A DNA stretch of 64,000 nucleotides from JAFAMS01 sp049520515 (GCA_049520515.1 JBEKPS010000001.1:124001-188000), one strand, 5' to 3'. Positions 50,246 through 59,559 are shown, counted from the first letter of the stretch. Made by a program: numbers and translations. Notes: a model not told the origin generated them from the sequence alone.

Positions 50246-51202
50246 TTAGAGCATTTGCGCGAGCATGTAGACGTACCGTAAGGCTTTCACGTCGACGCCG
50301 AGACGGTCGCCAAGCTCGACAACCGCACCGACCAGACCATCGATTTCAACGCGACGCCCTTTTTCGACGTCTTGCAGCATCGATGATTTGTGCCTGCCGA
50401 CCTGGGTCGGAATTTGCGCGAGGCGCGCTTCGACGCTCACCGAGACATCGATCCCCAGTGACTTTGCGACATCGACGCATTCGTACATGATTTCGCCAAC
50501 AAGCTTGTGACCAGCCGGATGCTCGACGACCTCACCGGACGTCTTGCGCACCAAGGCGCCGATCGGATTCAACGGCGCGTTGCCGAGCAACTTGATCCAA
50601 ATTTCTTTGCGCACGTTCTCGCTGCGCGGCGCCGAGAATCCGGCACGTTCGAATGCTTCGGCAAGCGCATTGAGCTCGGGAGTAATCTTTCCGTCGGGAC
50701 GGCCGATCTCGAGACGCTTGGGTCCCTGATGCTCGACGATTCCCGGACCCATAAGCGTGATCGGACAATAGATGACGCATCCGACGACTCGATCCGGATC
50801 GATCGCCTTTGCAATGAGGCCGCCCGGATCGACCGATTCGAGCACCGTGTCTTCGAGCTCGCCGCCGTGACGTTGAAAATACCACCACGGAATTCCGTTT
50901 TGCGCTGCGACGACCAGCGCATTCGGTTTTCCCGCAGCGCGAATCTGCGGAAGCATGGCCTCGATATCGTGCGCTTTTGCGGTGATCACGACGACATCGG
51001 CCGGTGCGAAGGGTTCGTTCGGAGCAAGCGCCGGAACTTTGACCGTGCGCGTCCCCTCGGCGTCGTGCACTTGCACGCCGCGCGCCGCCATCGCGCGTTG
51101 ATGATCGCCGCGCGCAACGAGCACGACGTCTTCACCGGCCGTCGCGAGCCGCGCGCCCAGGTATGCTCCGATGCCACCTGCACCGAGGATTGCAAATCGC
51201 AT
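50246..51202 (-). CDS. Ketopantoate reductase family protein
   Basis: 318 residues. N-terminal NADPH motif G-A-G-G-I-G-A-Y-L-G-A-R-L and the N-G-I-P-W-W segment; the domain order matches PanE/ApbA. PanE makes pantoate for coenzyme A, but paralogues inside catabolic clusters act on other 2-oxoacids. The start ATG 51202 lies 12 bp before the CHMI gene block, so either role is possible. Confidence 0.88.
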   Translation of the reverse strand: MRFAILGAGGIGAYLGARLATAGEDVVLVARGDHQRAMAARGVQVHDAEGTRTVKVPALAPNEPFAPADVVVITAKAHDIEAMLPQIRAAGKPNALVVAAQNGIPWWYFQRHGGELEDTVLESVDPGGLIAKAIDPDRVVGCVIYCPITLMGPGIVEHQGPKRLEIGRPDGKITPELNALAEAFERAGFSAPRSENVRKEIWIKLLGNAPLNPIGALVRKTSGEVVEHPAGHKLVGEIMYECVDVAKSLGIDVSVSVEARLAQIPTQVGRHKSSMLQDVEKGRRVEIDGLVGAVVELGDRLGVDVKALRYVYMLAQML

Positions 51203-51206
51203 ATGG

Positions 51207-52283
51207 TTAGGTTAATTCTCCTACGAAATGGACGTCGCCGAACGTTACGGGCAGGCGCTCAACGGTGACACGCATGGTATGTGGAGCGTCATTCAGATCG
51301 GAGGCTAGCGTGACCAGTTTCCAGATCCCCTCTCCGGCAGGCCGAAGTTCCGTCGTTTGCGCCCTTCCGTCAAGGCTGGCACTGATGGCTCCCCCCAGCG
51401 GAAGCGTCCAAACCTGGATATGCCTGCCCACAAAAGAGACTTGGAAGCTCGCGCCGACGTTTTGCGCTACGGCAATTTCATTAATGTAGGCTGCCGCGCT
51501 TCGCCTCTGCGTCATCTCCATCGGCGCCTCGCCGAACGCCCAGCCGGAATCCGCAAACCGACGGACCGCGATCCGATCGGCTCGCACCAGTTCCGAAGGT
51601 GGAGACGGCACATTTGGATACTGCGGCAATTCTAACGAAGCTTGCACGAGATCGGCAAACGCATTTGCAAATGGCGCACCGATCAGCGATACGGCGCGCT
51701 CCGAATGGTGGACCCCGTCCGTTGTAAGAGCCGTGCGTGGATCGCCCGTCCAGGTTGCATGACCTCCGGCCACGACTTGCTCTCCGAGCGTCGCAAGATC
51801 GAACGTCGGAAAACCGTAATATTCTGCGATCTCATCGTGCACACGCATGGCCTCGTTCGGACCCTCACGTGCAAGGCCGGGCGGCATCAGCAGCACGATG
51901 CAGATCTCGCAATTCGGCAGCGCCGAATGTATGAGCGCAATAATTGCGGGCATCGCGGCTCCCGCCGCCGGAGGAAACCCAACGTCGTTGTGCGCGAACT
52001 CGAGGAATACGAGATCCGGCTTCGCCGGTAAGAGATCAGAACGAACGCGGTGCACGCCCCAAAGGCTGGGGAAACCCTCGAGCCCGCGATAGAGCATTTC
52101 GATCCGGGGATTATTGTATCTGCGACGCATCGTCGGAACGATCTCGTCGAGATAATAACCCGACTTGCGTACTCCGAAATCAGAATGCGTACTCATGCTG
52201 GTCCCGAATGCCGCGAATCGAACCGCTTCGCCGTTGACGATCTTACGCGCGATCCTTGGAATTCCGCGACGTGCCGTTAGCAT
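51207..52283 (-). CDS. SGNH-family hydrolase
   Basis: 358 residues. Block I F-G-T-S-M-S carries the nucleophile serine, A-H-N-D-V-G is block III and D-G-V-H-H-S block V. It is thus a GDSL/SGNH esterase or acetylhydrolase. The C-terminal half is a beta-sandwich without known motifs. ATG 52283 has AAGGCGG 6 nt upstream; ATG 52301 is possible, while the frame to 52550 overlaps psuG. Confidence 0.8.
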   Translation of the reverse strand: MLTARRGIPRIARKIVNGEAVRFAAFGTSMSTHSDFGVRKSGYYLDEIVPTMRRRYNNPRIEMLYRGLEGFPSLWGVHRVRSDLLPAKPDLVFLEFAHNDVGFPPAAGAAMPAIIALIHSALPNCEICIVLLMPPGLAREGPNEAMRVHDEIAEYYGFPTFDLATLGEQVVAGGHATWTGDPRTALTTDGVHHSERAVSLIGAPFANAFADLVQASLELPQYPNVPSPPSELVRADRIAVRRFADSGWAFGEAPMEMTQRRSAAAYINEIAVAQNVGASFQVSFVGRHIQVWTLPLGGAISASLDGRAQTTELRPAGEGIWKLVTLASDLNDAPHTMRVTVERLPVTFGDVHFVGELT

Positions 52284-52319
52284 TGCAGGCCGCCTTCGCA
52301 TCACGACAAAGGGGGTCCC

Positions 52320-53234
52320 GTGAACGACGCGCTCTCGATCGATCCTGACGTACGTGCCGTCCTCGACCGCAAAGGCCCCGTCGTCGCGCTCGAGACGACC
52401 GTGATCAGTCACGGTTTGCCGCAGCCCCAGAATTTGGAGACGGCGCGCGGACTCGAATCGATCGTGCGTGGACTCGGCGCAATACCCGCAACGATCGGCG
52501 TGCGCGGCGGACGCATTCGCATCGGTTTGCGCGATCCAGAACTCGAACACTTTGCGACCGGCACCGGGATTCGTAAGCTCAGCAGCGCCGACTTACCGTA
52601 CGCGGTCGCGACCGGTGCCGACGGAGCGACAACAGTCGCAGCAACAATCGTGTGCGCGCAGATGGCGGGGATTGAAGTCGTCGCTACCGGCGGCATCGGC
52701 GGCGTTCACCGCGGTGCGGAAACGACGTATGACGTTTCCGCTGATCTCACGCAGCTCGCGAAAACGCCTGTCACCGTCGTGTGCAGTGGCGCGAAAGCGA
52801 TTCTCGATCTGCCGAAAACGCTCGAGATGCTCGAGACGCTGGGCGTCACGATCATCACTTATCGCAGCGATGATTTTCCCGCGTTCTGGAGCCGTTCGAG
52901 TGGGCTTCCCTCGCCATGGAGAACCGATTCGGTCGACGAGCTCGCGCGCATCATTCGCACGAAACGTTCGCTCGGACTCAAAAGCGGCATCATCGTTGCG
53001 AATCCCGCGCCCGAAGCCGACGAGATTCCCTTATCTGCGATCATGGAGCACATCGAAGCCGCGACTAATGAAGCGCAAACGCGCGCAATCAGCGGAAAAG
53101 CGCTAACGCCGTTCTTGCTGGATCGAATCGCGGCATCGACATCGGGCCGAAGCCTCGCCACGAATATCGCGCTGTTGCGCTCAAACGCGCGATTGGCAGC
53201 GCTGCTCGCGCTGGCCCTCTCAGAAAAACGCTAG
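52320..53234 (+). CDS. psuG: Pseudouridine-5'-phosphate glycosidase
   Basis: Splits pseudouridine monophosphate to uracil and ribose-5-phosphate. 304 residues: V-A-L-E-T-T-V-I-S-H-G-L-P near 22, A-T-G-G-I-G-G-V-H-R near 125 and C-S-G-A-K-A-I-L-D near 158 (catalytic lysine). GTG 52320. The 3' end carries the first copy of a 28-bp repeat. No psuK kinase is adjacent. Confidence 0.94.
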   Translation: MNDALSIDPDVRAVLDRKGPVVALETTVISHGLPQPQNLETARGLESIVRGLGAIPATIGVRGGRIRIGLRDPELEHFATGTGIRKLSSADLPYAVATGADGATTVAATIVCAQMAGIEVVATGGIGGVHRGAETTYDVSADLTQLAKTPVTVVCSGAKAILDLPKTLEMLETLGVTIITYRSDDFPAFWSRSSGLPSPWRTDSVDELARIIRTKRSLGLKSGIIVANPAPEADEIPLSAIMEHIEAATNEAQTRAISGKALTPFLLDRIAASTSGRSLATNIALLRSNARLAALLALALSEKR

Positions 53235-53247
53235 AAGCGGATTCTGC
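53220..53247. repeat. 28-bp direct repeat, left copy
   Basis: Starts TCAGAAAAACGCTAG and ends AAGCGGATTCTGC. It covers the last 15 bases of psuG (codons S-E-K-R and stop) plus 13 more. The identical right copy is at 54306-54333, where it encodes the end of the opposite-strand gene. Confidence 0.9.
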
Positions 53248-53254
53248 AGATCGA

Positions 53255-54253
53255 TCAAGAGCCGTCTCCTTGGAAAAGGCCGTGACGCTCATCATCCATC
53301 TTGCGCATTCTCATCGCTCGCGGATCGTAGTCCCAAAGGGCGCCGACGTTATAAAATGCACACGAGAACTCGGCTATCGCAAGATGAGAACCGACCACTG
53401 CGAGAGCCGCTGGGCCTCGTAACGTAATTTGTTTTTGAGGCGCGTCCGCTAAATCATTGAGCAGGAAATAAAGAGTGCCGACTTTAGGATCTATGTCTAC
53501 GTGGCAGAGATCGACACTCACAACTATTTGATTGCCGATCGATCGTATCGCGACAATAGATCCACGATCTCCAAACGATCGCTCGGTCCGGATGTTACTT
53601 CGCTGACTGCCGTAGAGGAAAAGCTTCGGATTACCCTCAGGAAACGTTGATTCTGGCAGCCAGCGGGCCGTTGCGACGGCTATCGTTGACAATCCGACGG
53701 GCTCGAGACTCGTTATGGTGTCACGAAACTTCGCCTCATGAATCATCTTTAGAGGCCATCCGCTATAGATTCTAAGTTCGTTGCCGTCGCCAATTGCGAG
53801 TTCATCGCCTGGAAGTGACCGCAAATGAACTCGAGTCTTGATGCTAACGATGCGTAAATGCCTCGATCCGTCGACAGAATATGCATCAACATTTGACAGC
53901 GAGGCCGATGCCACCCAACCCGGTCGCAGTCTCGCAACCGTTCCAAAGCCTGACTCATACAGGAGAGTTCGATGTAAGGCCCCGTCGAATCCGAAAACGA
54001 CGAGGCCGCTCGAGTAACGAACAATGATTTGACTCGAATCAACGACCGCACCCGTTGCTACTCCGAGACCAGTTGTCATCGCTGGCCCTAGTGTGTACGA
54101 CGGGTCGAGCAGCTGAATGCGTAGCGGGTCGTCGTAGCTGGAGACGAAAACGCTCGACGGGGTGGGCAATGCGGTCGTCGCCACTGCCCCGCGACAACCC
54201 GTAAGCCACACGGCAGCGAATGCTAGGTTGAACAACACAAAGCGCTGCAACAC
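53255..54253 (-). CDS. Lipoprotein of unknown function inside the direct repeat
   Basis: 332 residues with a lipoprotein signal (F-V-L-F-N-L-A-F-A-A-V-W-L-T-G-C, lipobox cysteine near residue 20). The mature part is beta-rich with repeated short segments, like a propeller, but no family is recognised. TATAAT at 54265-54270 lies 11 nt before GTG 54253; TTG 54265 overlaps that box. Composition is visibly poorer in G and C than in flanking genes. Probably acquired. Confidence 0.7.
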   Translation of the reverse strand: MLQRFVLFNLAFAAVWLTGCRGAVATTALPTPSSVFVSSYDDPLRIQLLDPSYTLGPAMTTGLGVATGAVVDSSQIIVRYSSGLVVFGFDGALHRTLLYESGFGTVARLRPGWVASASLSNVDAYSVDGSRHLRIVSIKTRVHLRSLPGDELAIGDGNELRIYSGWPLKMIHEAKFRDTITSLEPVGLSTIAVATARWLPESTFPEGNPKLFLYGSQRSNIRTERSFGDRGSIVAIRSIGNQIVVSVDLCHVDIDPKVGTLYFLLNDLADAPQKQITLRGPAALAVVGSHLAIAEFSCAFYNVGALWDYDPRAMRMRKMDDERHGLFQGDGS

Positions 54254-54305
54254 GATCGCGCTCAATTATACCAACGACACGCCTCTCAGTGTGTCGACAG
54301 TCGGG

Positions 54306-54333
54306 TCAGAAAAACGCTAGAAGCGGATTCTGC
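54306..54333. repeat. 28-bp direct repeat, right copy
   Basis: Identical to 53220-53247. Here it spells, on the minus strand, the final residues Q-N-P-L-L-A-F-F and stop of the gene at 54306-54698. Confidence 0.9.
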
Positions 54334-54698
54334 TCGCGAGCTTGTTTGTTCGCGTCTTTCTGACGGTCGTCCGCGAGATCGCGCTGTTGCGGATTCTGTT
54401 GCGCTTCGCGCTTCATCTTTTCGATCTCGGCTTGCCGTTCAGCCGGCGTCTTAACGCGTGCGGTCGGCTTTGCATCGATGCTGGCCGCGAGACGCGTGAT
54501 CGCGTCGATCGCTTCTTTACTGTGGCCGCCCTTGCCGCCGCCACCACCGCCGCCTCCCGCGCTCGCGGCAGTCGTCTCTTGTTGCAGTACCGCTTGCTGC
54601 AGTGCCGAGGACATCGAGCCTTGCGATGCAGCCGCCTCCGCGGCTGCGACCATGGCGGCTGGGATCTGGATGACGGCGGCGATTGGACCTACTGACAC
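54306..54698 (-). CDS. Small low-complexity protein of unknown function
   Basis: 130 residues: an Ala-rich N-terminus (A-A-M-V-A-A-A-E-A-A-A-S-Q), a run of nine glycines and a charged Lys/Arg/Gln-rich C-terminal helix. No signal peptide. GTG 54698 has no clear ribosome-binding site. The C-terminus is shared in DNA with the psuG 3' end by the direct repeat, so this gene and psuG were probably convergent and overlapping before the insertion. Confidence 0.6.
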   Translation of the reverse strand: MSVGPIAAVIQIPAAMVAAAEAAASQGSMSSALQQAVLQQETTAASAGGGGGGGGKGGHSKEAIDAITRLAASIDAKPTARVKTPAERQAEIEKMKREAQQNPQQRDLADDRQKDANKQAREQNPLLAFF

Positions 54699-54731
54699 TT
54701 ATAGGAGAATCGGTCCCTGGGGACCGGGGCC

Positions 54732-55598
54732 TTAGGTTGCAGCGCCTGCCCGCTCAGCTTCCCGAAGCAGGGCTCGGGCTCGATAGACGACCGGATAGTC
54801 CACAAAGACCCCGTCGACGACTAGCGCTGAAGAGCCGGCCTTCTCGGCGGCCTCGAACGCAGCGCTGATTTTGCGGGCAAATGCGAGCTCTTCGGGCGAC
54901 GGTGAGTAGGTGCGGTTGACGATCTCGAGCTGCTTGGGGTGGATCGTCATCTTCCCTTGGAAGCCCATGGCCCGGCCCTGCCTAGCCTCAGCCAGCAGCC
55001 CGGCTTCGTCTTCAAGATGCGGCCAGACGGTGTCGAGCGGCGGCTCGATGCCGGCCGCGCGGCTGACGTTGACGAGCTGGGCCCGATAGTGAAGCGTGAG
55101 CGGATTATCGAGCGTCCACGCCGTCCCGGTGTCGTTCGTGTAATCGCCGCTTCCAAAGCAGATCCGTTTGACACGTTTCACGGCTGTCGCGATCTCGAAC
55201 ATATACTGCGCGCCCTTGGCGGTTTCGATGATCGGCATCAAGTCGATCGCGCCGATCTCGATACCGCGCGCACGCTCGTGCGAAGCGATGATGTAATCCG
55301 CAATCTGTAAGTCGGCGGCAGACTCGACTTTGGGGAGAATAATGCCGTCGAGTTTTGGGACGACGACGGCAGCGAGATCGTCGAACGCAAACGGTGTGCT
55401 GAGCGCGTTGACCCGCACGTACGCAAGCCGGCGACCGCGCGGTCGTTCGAGCCAGGCGCAGATCGTCGCACGCGCGCCCGGCTTCTCGGACGTGGCGACG
55501 GCGTCTTCGAGATCGAGGATAACGCCGTCGCAATCGACTTCGAGCGTTTTCTCCATCCGGCGCGCGTGATTTCCGGGTGCAAACAAGAACGATCTCAT
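54732..55598 (-). CDS. HpcH/HpaI/CitE-type aldolase
   Basis: 288 residues. Motifs of the citrate-lyase beta/HpcH superfamily: R-S-F-L-F-A-P-G-N-H near the start, D-G-V-I-L-D-L-E-D-A-V near 30 and K-V-E-S near 110, plus G-K-M-T-I-H-P near 230, which favours CitE/MCL-type acyl-CoA lyases over HpaI. ATG 55598; the frame to 55991 covers the divergent promoter and aldh start. Lies beside an aldehyde dehydrogenase. Confidence 0.88.
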   Translation of the reverse strand: MRSFLFAPGNHARRMEKTLEVDCDGVILDLEDAVATSEKPGARATICAWLERPRGRRLAYVRVNALSTPFAFDDLAAVVVPKLDGIILPKVESAADLQIADYIIASHERARGIEIGAIDLMPIIETAKGAQYMFEIATAVKRVKRICFGSGDYTNDTGTAWTLDNPLTLHYRAQLVNVSRAAGIEPPLDTVWPHLEDEAGLLAEARQGRAMGFQGKMTIHPKQLEIVNRTYSPSPEELAFARKISAAFEAAEKAGSSALVVDGVFVDYPVVYRARALLREAERAGAAT

Positions 55599-55683
55599 GT
55601 TCACGAGATAGATCAGGCCACACGGGGGATTCCTCTGCCTGGTTTCGCGAAGGCTCGGCGCCCTGATAGGGAGGAGCACGCTC

Positions 55684-57189
55684 ATGGCAGTCGAGGTCCG
55701 CGCGGCAAAGGTCACCGAGTACGGTCTGTATATCGACGGTGAATACCGGAGTTCAAACGGCGCGAAAACGCTGCCCGTCATCAATCCGGCGAACGGCGAG
55801 ACGTGGGCGACGATCGTCGATGCCAGCGCCGAGGACGTAGACGCCGCGGTCAAGGCCGCCAAGCGCGCATTTGAAGGCGAGTGGTCGAAAACATCGCCCG
55901 CGACGCGGGGACGGCTGCTCCACAAGCTCGCGGACGCGGTTGAAGCGCGCGCGGCCGAGCTTGCCGAAATCGAGGTCAAAGACAACGGCAAGCTCTTGCG
56001 TGAGATGGGAGCGCAATTGCGCGCGATTCCCGGCTGGTATCGCTACTACGCCGGCCTCTCCGACAAGATCGAAGGCGAGACGATTCCGATGGAGCGTCCG
56101 ACGCTCTTCAATTTCACGCTGCGCGAGCCGCTCGGCGTCGTCGGATTCATCACGCCATGGAACTCGCCGCTGCTCTTGCTTGCGTTCACGCTTGCGCCGG
56201 CACTCGCGGCCGGAAACACCGTTGTGCTCAAGCCGAGTGAATACGCGTCGGTCTCATCGCTCGAGTTTGCGAAATGCATCGAAGCTGCGGGCTTCCCGAA
56301 GGGTGTGTTCAACGTCGTGACCGGCAGCGGCGCGATTTCCGGCGATGCACTAACGAAGCATCCATCGGTTGCGCGCATCGCGTTCACGGGTAGTGCAGCA
56401 ACTGGTGCACGCGTCGCGCAAGCGGCGGTCGGACACTACGCGACCGTCGGGCTCGAGCTCGGCGGCAAATCGCCGAACATCGTGTTCGCAGATGCGCCGC
56501 TCGATGCGGCCGTCTCCGGTCTTCTTTCCGGCATCTTTGCTGCCGCAGGACAGACGTGCATCGCCGGCTCGCGAGCACTCGTGCAACGCGAGATCTACAA
56601 CGAAATTCAAGAGCGCTTGATGGCGCGCGCGAAAACGGTGAAGATCGGCGATCCCCTGCTTCCGGAAACCGAGATGGGCCCAATCTCGAACGAGCCGCAG
56701 TACGCGAAGGTGCAACAGTATGTTGAAGTCGGCAAAAGCGACGGCGCAAAGCTCGTTACGGGCGGACAGCGTCCGAGCGACGCGGCCCTTCAGCGCGGCT
56801 TCTACTACGAGCCCACGATCTTCGCCGACGTGAACAACAACATGCGGATCGCACGCGAAGAAGTCTTCGGCCCGATCCTCTCGCTGATTCCGTTCACCGA
56901 CGAAGACGAAGCCCTCAGCATCGCCAACGACACGCAGTATGGCCTGGGCTCAGGCGTCTGGACGTCGAATATCGGACGCGCGATTCGCATGGCGCGCGGC
57001 ATCAAAGCCGGCACCGTGTGGGTGAACACCTACCGCGCCATGTCGTATGCGATGCCGTTCGGTGGTTATAAGAATAGCGGCATCGGACGCGAGAACGGCG
57101 TTGACGCGATTTACGACTGGACGCAAACGAAGTCGGTCTGGATCGAAACGGAGCCGGTCGCGAGCGACCCCTTCAGCATCAAGATTTAG
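55684..57189 (+). CDS. NAD-dependent aldehyde dehydrogenase (HpaE-like)
   Basis: 501 residues. Cofactor motif F-T-G-S-A-A-T-G near 245, E-L-G-G-K-S-P-N near 260 (catalytic Glu) and G-Q-T-C-I-A-G near 295 (catalytic Cys). ATG 55684 is preceded by AGGGAGGAG at 6 nt. In homoprotocatechuate degradation HpaE oxidises the ring-cleavage semialdehyde; that step is missing elsewhere in this cluster, so I favour that role. Confidence 0.88.
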   Translation: MAVEVRAAKVTEYGLYIDGEYRSSNGAKTLPVINPANGETWATIVDASAEDVDAAVKAAKRAFEGEWSKTSPATRGRLLHKLADAVEARAAELAEIEVKDNGKLLREMGAQLRAIPGWYRYYAGLSDKIEGETIPMERPTLFNFTLREPLGVVGFITPWNSPLLLLAFTLAPALAAGNTVVLKPSEYASVSSLEFAKCIEAAGFPKGVFNVVTGSGAISGDALTKHPSVARIAFTGSAATGARVAQAAVGHYATVGLELGGKSPNIVFADAPLDAAVSGLLSGIFAAAGQTCIAGSRALVQREIYNEIQERLMARAKTVKIGDPLLPETEMGPISNEPQYAKVQQYVEVGKSDGAKLVTGGQRPSDAALQRGFYYEPTIFADVNNNMRIAREEVFGPILSLIPFTDEDEALSIANDTQYGLGSGVWTSNIGRAIRMARGIKAGTVWVNTYRAMSYAMPFGGYKNSGIGRENGVDAIYDWTQTKSVWIETEPVASDPFSIKI

Positions 57190-57205
57190 TCGTTCGTTCA
57201 CTTCG

Positions 57206-57373
57206 GTGATAAGTAGGCCGACTGCAAAGGTGCTTTATGTGGTGGCAATGGTAGCCGTCATAGTAGGCGTAGATCTCGCATTCTTCAGAAACCGATTATG
57301 GGAACGCCTGCTCGCGAATGTTGGAATCGTTCTGGTGTTCGCAGCATTCTATCTGAGATTTCTGAAGCGTTAA
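57206..57373 (+). CDS. Small two-helix membrane protein
   Basis: 55 residues from GTG 57206: helix V-V-A-M-V-A-V-I-V-G-V-D-L-A-F-F, then R-N-R-L-W-E-R-L-L-A-N-V-G-I-V-L-V-F-A-A-F. Two predicted membrane segments joined by a short basic loop. Follows the aldehyde dehydrogenase gene by 16 bp. Too short for confident family placement. Confidence 0.55.
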   Translation: MISRPTAKVLYVVAMVAVIVGVDLAFFRNRLWERLLANVGIVLVFAAFYLRFLKR

Positions 57374-57501
57374 CCGCTACCGCTCGTGAGATTGTCGAAA
57401 TTCGAGCCTTGCGGCGGCCCTTTGCGCACAATCGCTCCCAGCGATGATCGTACGCGCGCCCGGTAATCGTCGGCCGGCGGGCTGACAGACGAAGTTCGCT
57501 G

Positions 57502-57551
57502 CGACATCGGGCCAATGTCGACACTACGCGGATGCTGTATAATTGCATGAG
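57502..57551 (+). promoter_or_regulatory. gntR promoter, likely leaderless, with inverted repeat
   Basis: TATAAT at 57538-57543 ends 8 nt before the ATG at 57552, leaving almost no leader. Upstream, CGACAT...ATGTCG (arms 57502-57507 and 57515-57520) followed by TGTCGACA is a candidate operator for the encoded GntR regulator. No good -35 is present. Confidence 0.5.
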
Positions 57552-58229
57552 ATGGAAGCGCAAGCGCCGCTCGTCGAGCCCGTTGTTCGGCGGAGCTTGG
57601 CCGATCTCGCTTACGATAAACTCCACTTAGCCGTGATCGACGGAGCGCTCACGCCGGGTCAGCGTCTCTCCGATGCAACGCTTGCGGGACAGCTCGGCAT
57701 GAGCCGCGCGCCGGTGCGCGAGGCGATTTCGCGTCTCGAAAGCGCCGGGCTCGTGGTCAGCAAGGCCGGTTACGGATGGTCTGTCGTCGAGTTCAGCGAC
57801 GCCGACATCGAGGAAATCTACTCGCTGCGCGCATCCTACGAAGCGTTCGCCGCCGAACGTGCGGCGCAGCGCATTTCTTCGGAGCAGATTGAGACGCTCG
57901 ACGATCTCATTGTCAAGATGGATGAGGAGTCTGCGAGCGGCGCCTGGCGCAATGTCCTAAAACTCGACATGCAGTTCCACGAAGAGATGGTACGTGCCGC
58001 CGACCACGTACGGCTTTTATATTCGTGGCAGCGTCTGCGAGACCAGATTATTCTCGTCGCAGGCCTAACCGCGCGCGTACTCTACCGCGATCTGCGCGAT
58101 GCTCGCCGTCATCACGAACCGCTATTGGATGCACTTCGGACGCACGACGCGCAATCGTCGACGACGATTGCGCGTGAGCACGTGCTCTCCGTCTACAAGC
58201 TGCTCATGAAACGGCGGGCATCGGGTTAA
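57552..58229 (+). CDS. GntR-family regulator, FCD domain
   Basis: 225 residues. N-terminal winged helix (D-L-A-Y-D-K-L-H-L-A-V-I-D-G-A-L-T-P-G-Q-R-L, then R-A-P-V-R-E-A-I-S-R-L) and C-terminal FCD effector domain. Likely controls the adjacent transporter or the CoA operon in response to an organic acid. ATG 57552 fits the TATAAT spacing; TTG 57543 overlaps the -10 box. Overlaps the convergent MFS gene by 26 bp. Confidence 0.9.
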   Translation: MEAQAPLVEPVVRRSLADLAYDKLHLAVIDGALTPGQRLSDATLAGQLGMSRAPVREAISRLESAGLVVSKAGYGWSVVEFSDADIEEIYSLRASYEAFAAERAAQRISSEQIETLDDLIVKMDEESASGAWRNVLKLDMQFHEEMVRAADHVRLLYSWQRLRDQIILVAGLTARVLYRDLRDARRHHEPLLDALRTHDAQSSTTIAREHVLSVYKLLMKRRASG

Positions 58230-59520
58230 CCACGCCCTGTACCGACGGCACAATCGGCCCGCGCACGAGTATCAGGACACCGACGATCGCAACGACGCAG
58301 ATCCCACCGTTCAGCAGAAACGCGCCCTCGAAACCACCGGTCGCTTGCGCGATGATCCCCGTGAAGATGGGCGCTAAGAGCGCCAGCGCGTTCGAGCACA
58401 CGCCGGTGATGCCAAAAAGCAGTCCAGCGTACTTTGGATTGGGCATCACGTCATTTGCAAGCGCGATGTTGGTCGTCAGCGTGCAGCTGGAACCGGACAG
58501 CGTCAGCGCAAGGAGCCCTAGAATGACCCACAGATTGTGGACGACGGGCACGAGAAGAATCGAGCACGAGCAGGCCATGCTCGCGATGAGGTAGCGCCTG
58601 CGGCCGCCGCGCTCCATGCGTCCCGCATCGAGCGACCGATCCGTGAATCGTCCGACGATGAAACACGCAGCCGTCGCAACGACATAAGGAATGGCGCTAT
58701 ACCATCCTGATTTCGCCAAATTAAAATGTTGCACGTTGAGGAAATAGCTCGGCAGCCACGTCAAGTAGACGTAGATCGTGTACGCCGCGCTGCCGGAGGC
58801 GAGCACGAGTCCCCAGGTGGTCGGACTGCGAAAGACGTCTGCGCGTGACATGTGCGAAACGCTCCCTGCCACTTCGCGTTGCCCGGTGCTGTCGCGCTCG
58901 CGCACGATGTAGTCGCGTTCCTCGGGCGAGAGCCACTTCGATTCTTCAGGTTTCGAGAACAGGAGTAACCAAAGACCTAAGAAGACGAGAGTGGCGACGC
59001 CGAGGATCACGAACATCAGTCGCCATCCGTAGGCTCCGACGAGCGTCGCGATCAACGGGAAGCCGATTGCGGGTCCAAGATAGTATCCGGCGGTAAACGT
59101 ACCGGTCGCGAATCCACGATCGCGAGCCGGCATCCAGACGCGCACGGTTTTCGACGAGGCGGGCGGACTGATTGCCTCACCGAAACCGACTGCCCATCGA
59201 GCCATGATGAGCGTGTTGAACGAATTCACGAAACCCGTACACACGGATGCGACCGCCCAAATGACGAGTCCGATCGCGTACGCGGCTCGAATTCCGATCA
59301 CGTCGAGGATCGCCCCCCAGAACAGAAGCCCGGGCGTGTACACCCAGAAAATCGACGACAACGCGAAGCCGAGAACCGTTAATGACCAACCGAATTCCTT
59401 GGCCATCATTGGACCGGCAATTGCGAGATTCGCACGATCGATATAGTTGATTGTCACCATTGCCAATAGCAGAAACGGAATAAGAAAACGCCGTCCCCCA
59501 GGTGCCGAGACTATTGCCAT
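58204..59520 (-). CDS. MFS transporter, anion:cation symporter type
   Basis: 438 residues, twelve membrane helices. The start (T-I-N-Y-I-D-R-A-N-L-A-I-A) and W-A-V-G-F-G-E-A are typical for the ACS family, which imports organic acids such as hexuronates, phthalate or tartrate with protons. The last gene of the CoA operon, so it probably brings in the substrate. Confidence 0.9.
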   Translation of the reverse strand: MAIVSAPGGRRFLIPFLLLAMVTINYIDRANLAIAGPMMAKEFGWSLTVLGFALSSIFWVYTPGLLFWGAILDVIGIRAAYAIGLVIWAVASVCTGFVNSFNTLIMARWAVGFGEAISPPASSKTVRVWMPARDRGFATGTFTAGYYLGPAIGFPLIATLVGAYGWRLMFVILGVATLVFLGLWLLLFSKPEESKWLSPEERDYIVRERDSTGQREVAGSVSHMSRADVFRSPTTWGLVLASGSAAYTIYVYLTWLPSYFLNVQHFNLAKSGWYSAIPYVVATAACFIVGRFTDRSLDAGRMERGGRRRYLIASMACSCSILLVPVVHNLWVILGLLALTLSGSSCTLTTNIALANDVMPNPKYAGLLFGITGVCSNALALLAPIFTGIIAQATGGFEGAFLLNGGICVVAIVGVLILVRGPIVPSVQGVVNPMPAVS

Positions 59521-59559
59521 GTTTGTGCTCCCCTCAGGCTCCGTCGAGCCGCTACGCTA

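Noticed and set aside
57047..57205. Longer frame for the small membrane protein into the ALDH gene
   Set aside because: The extra part is out-of-frame ALDH sequence; the hydrophobic protein begins after 57205.
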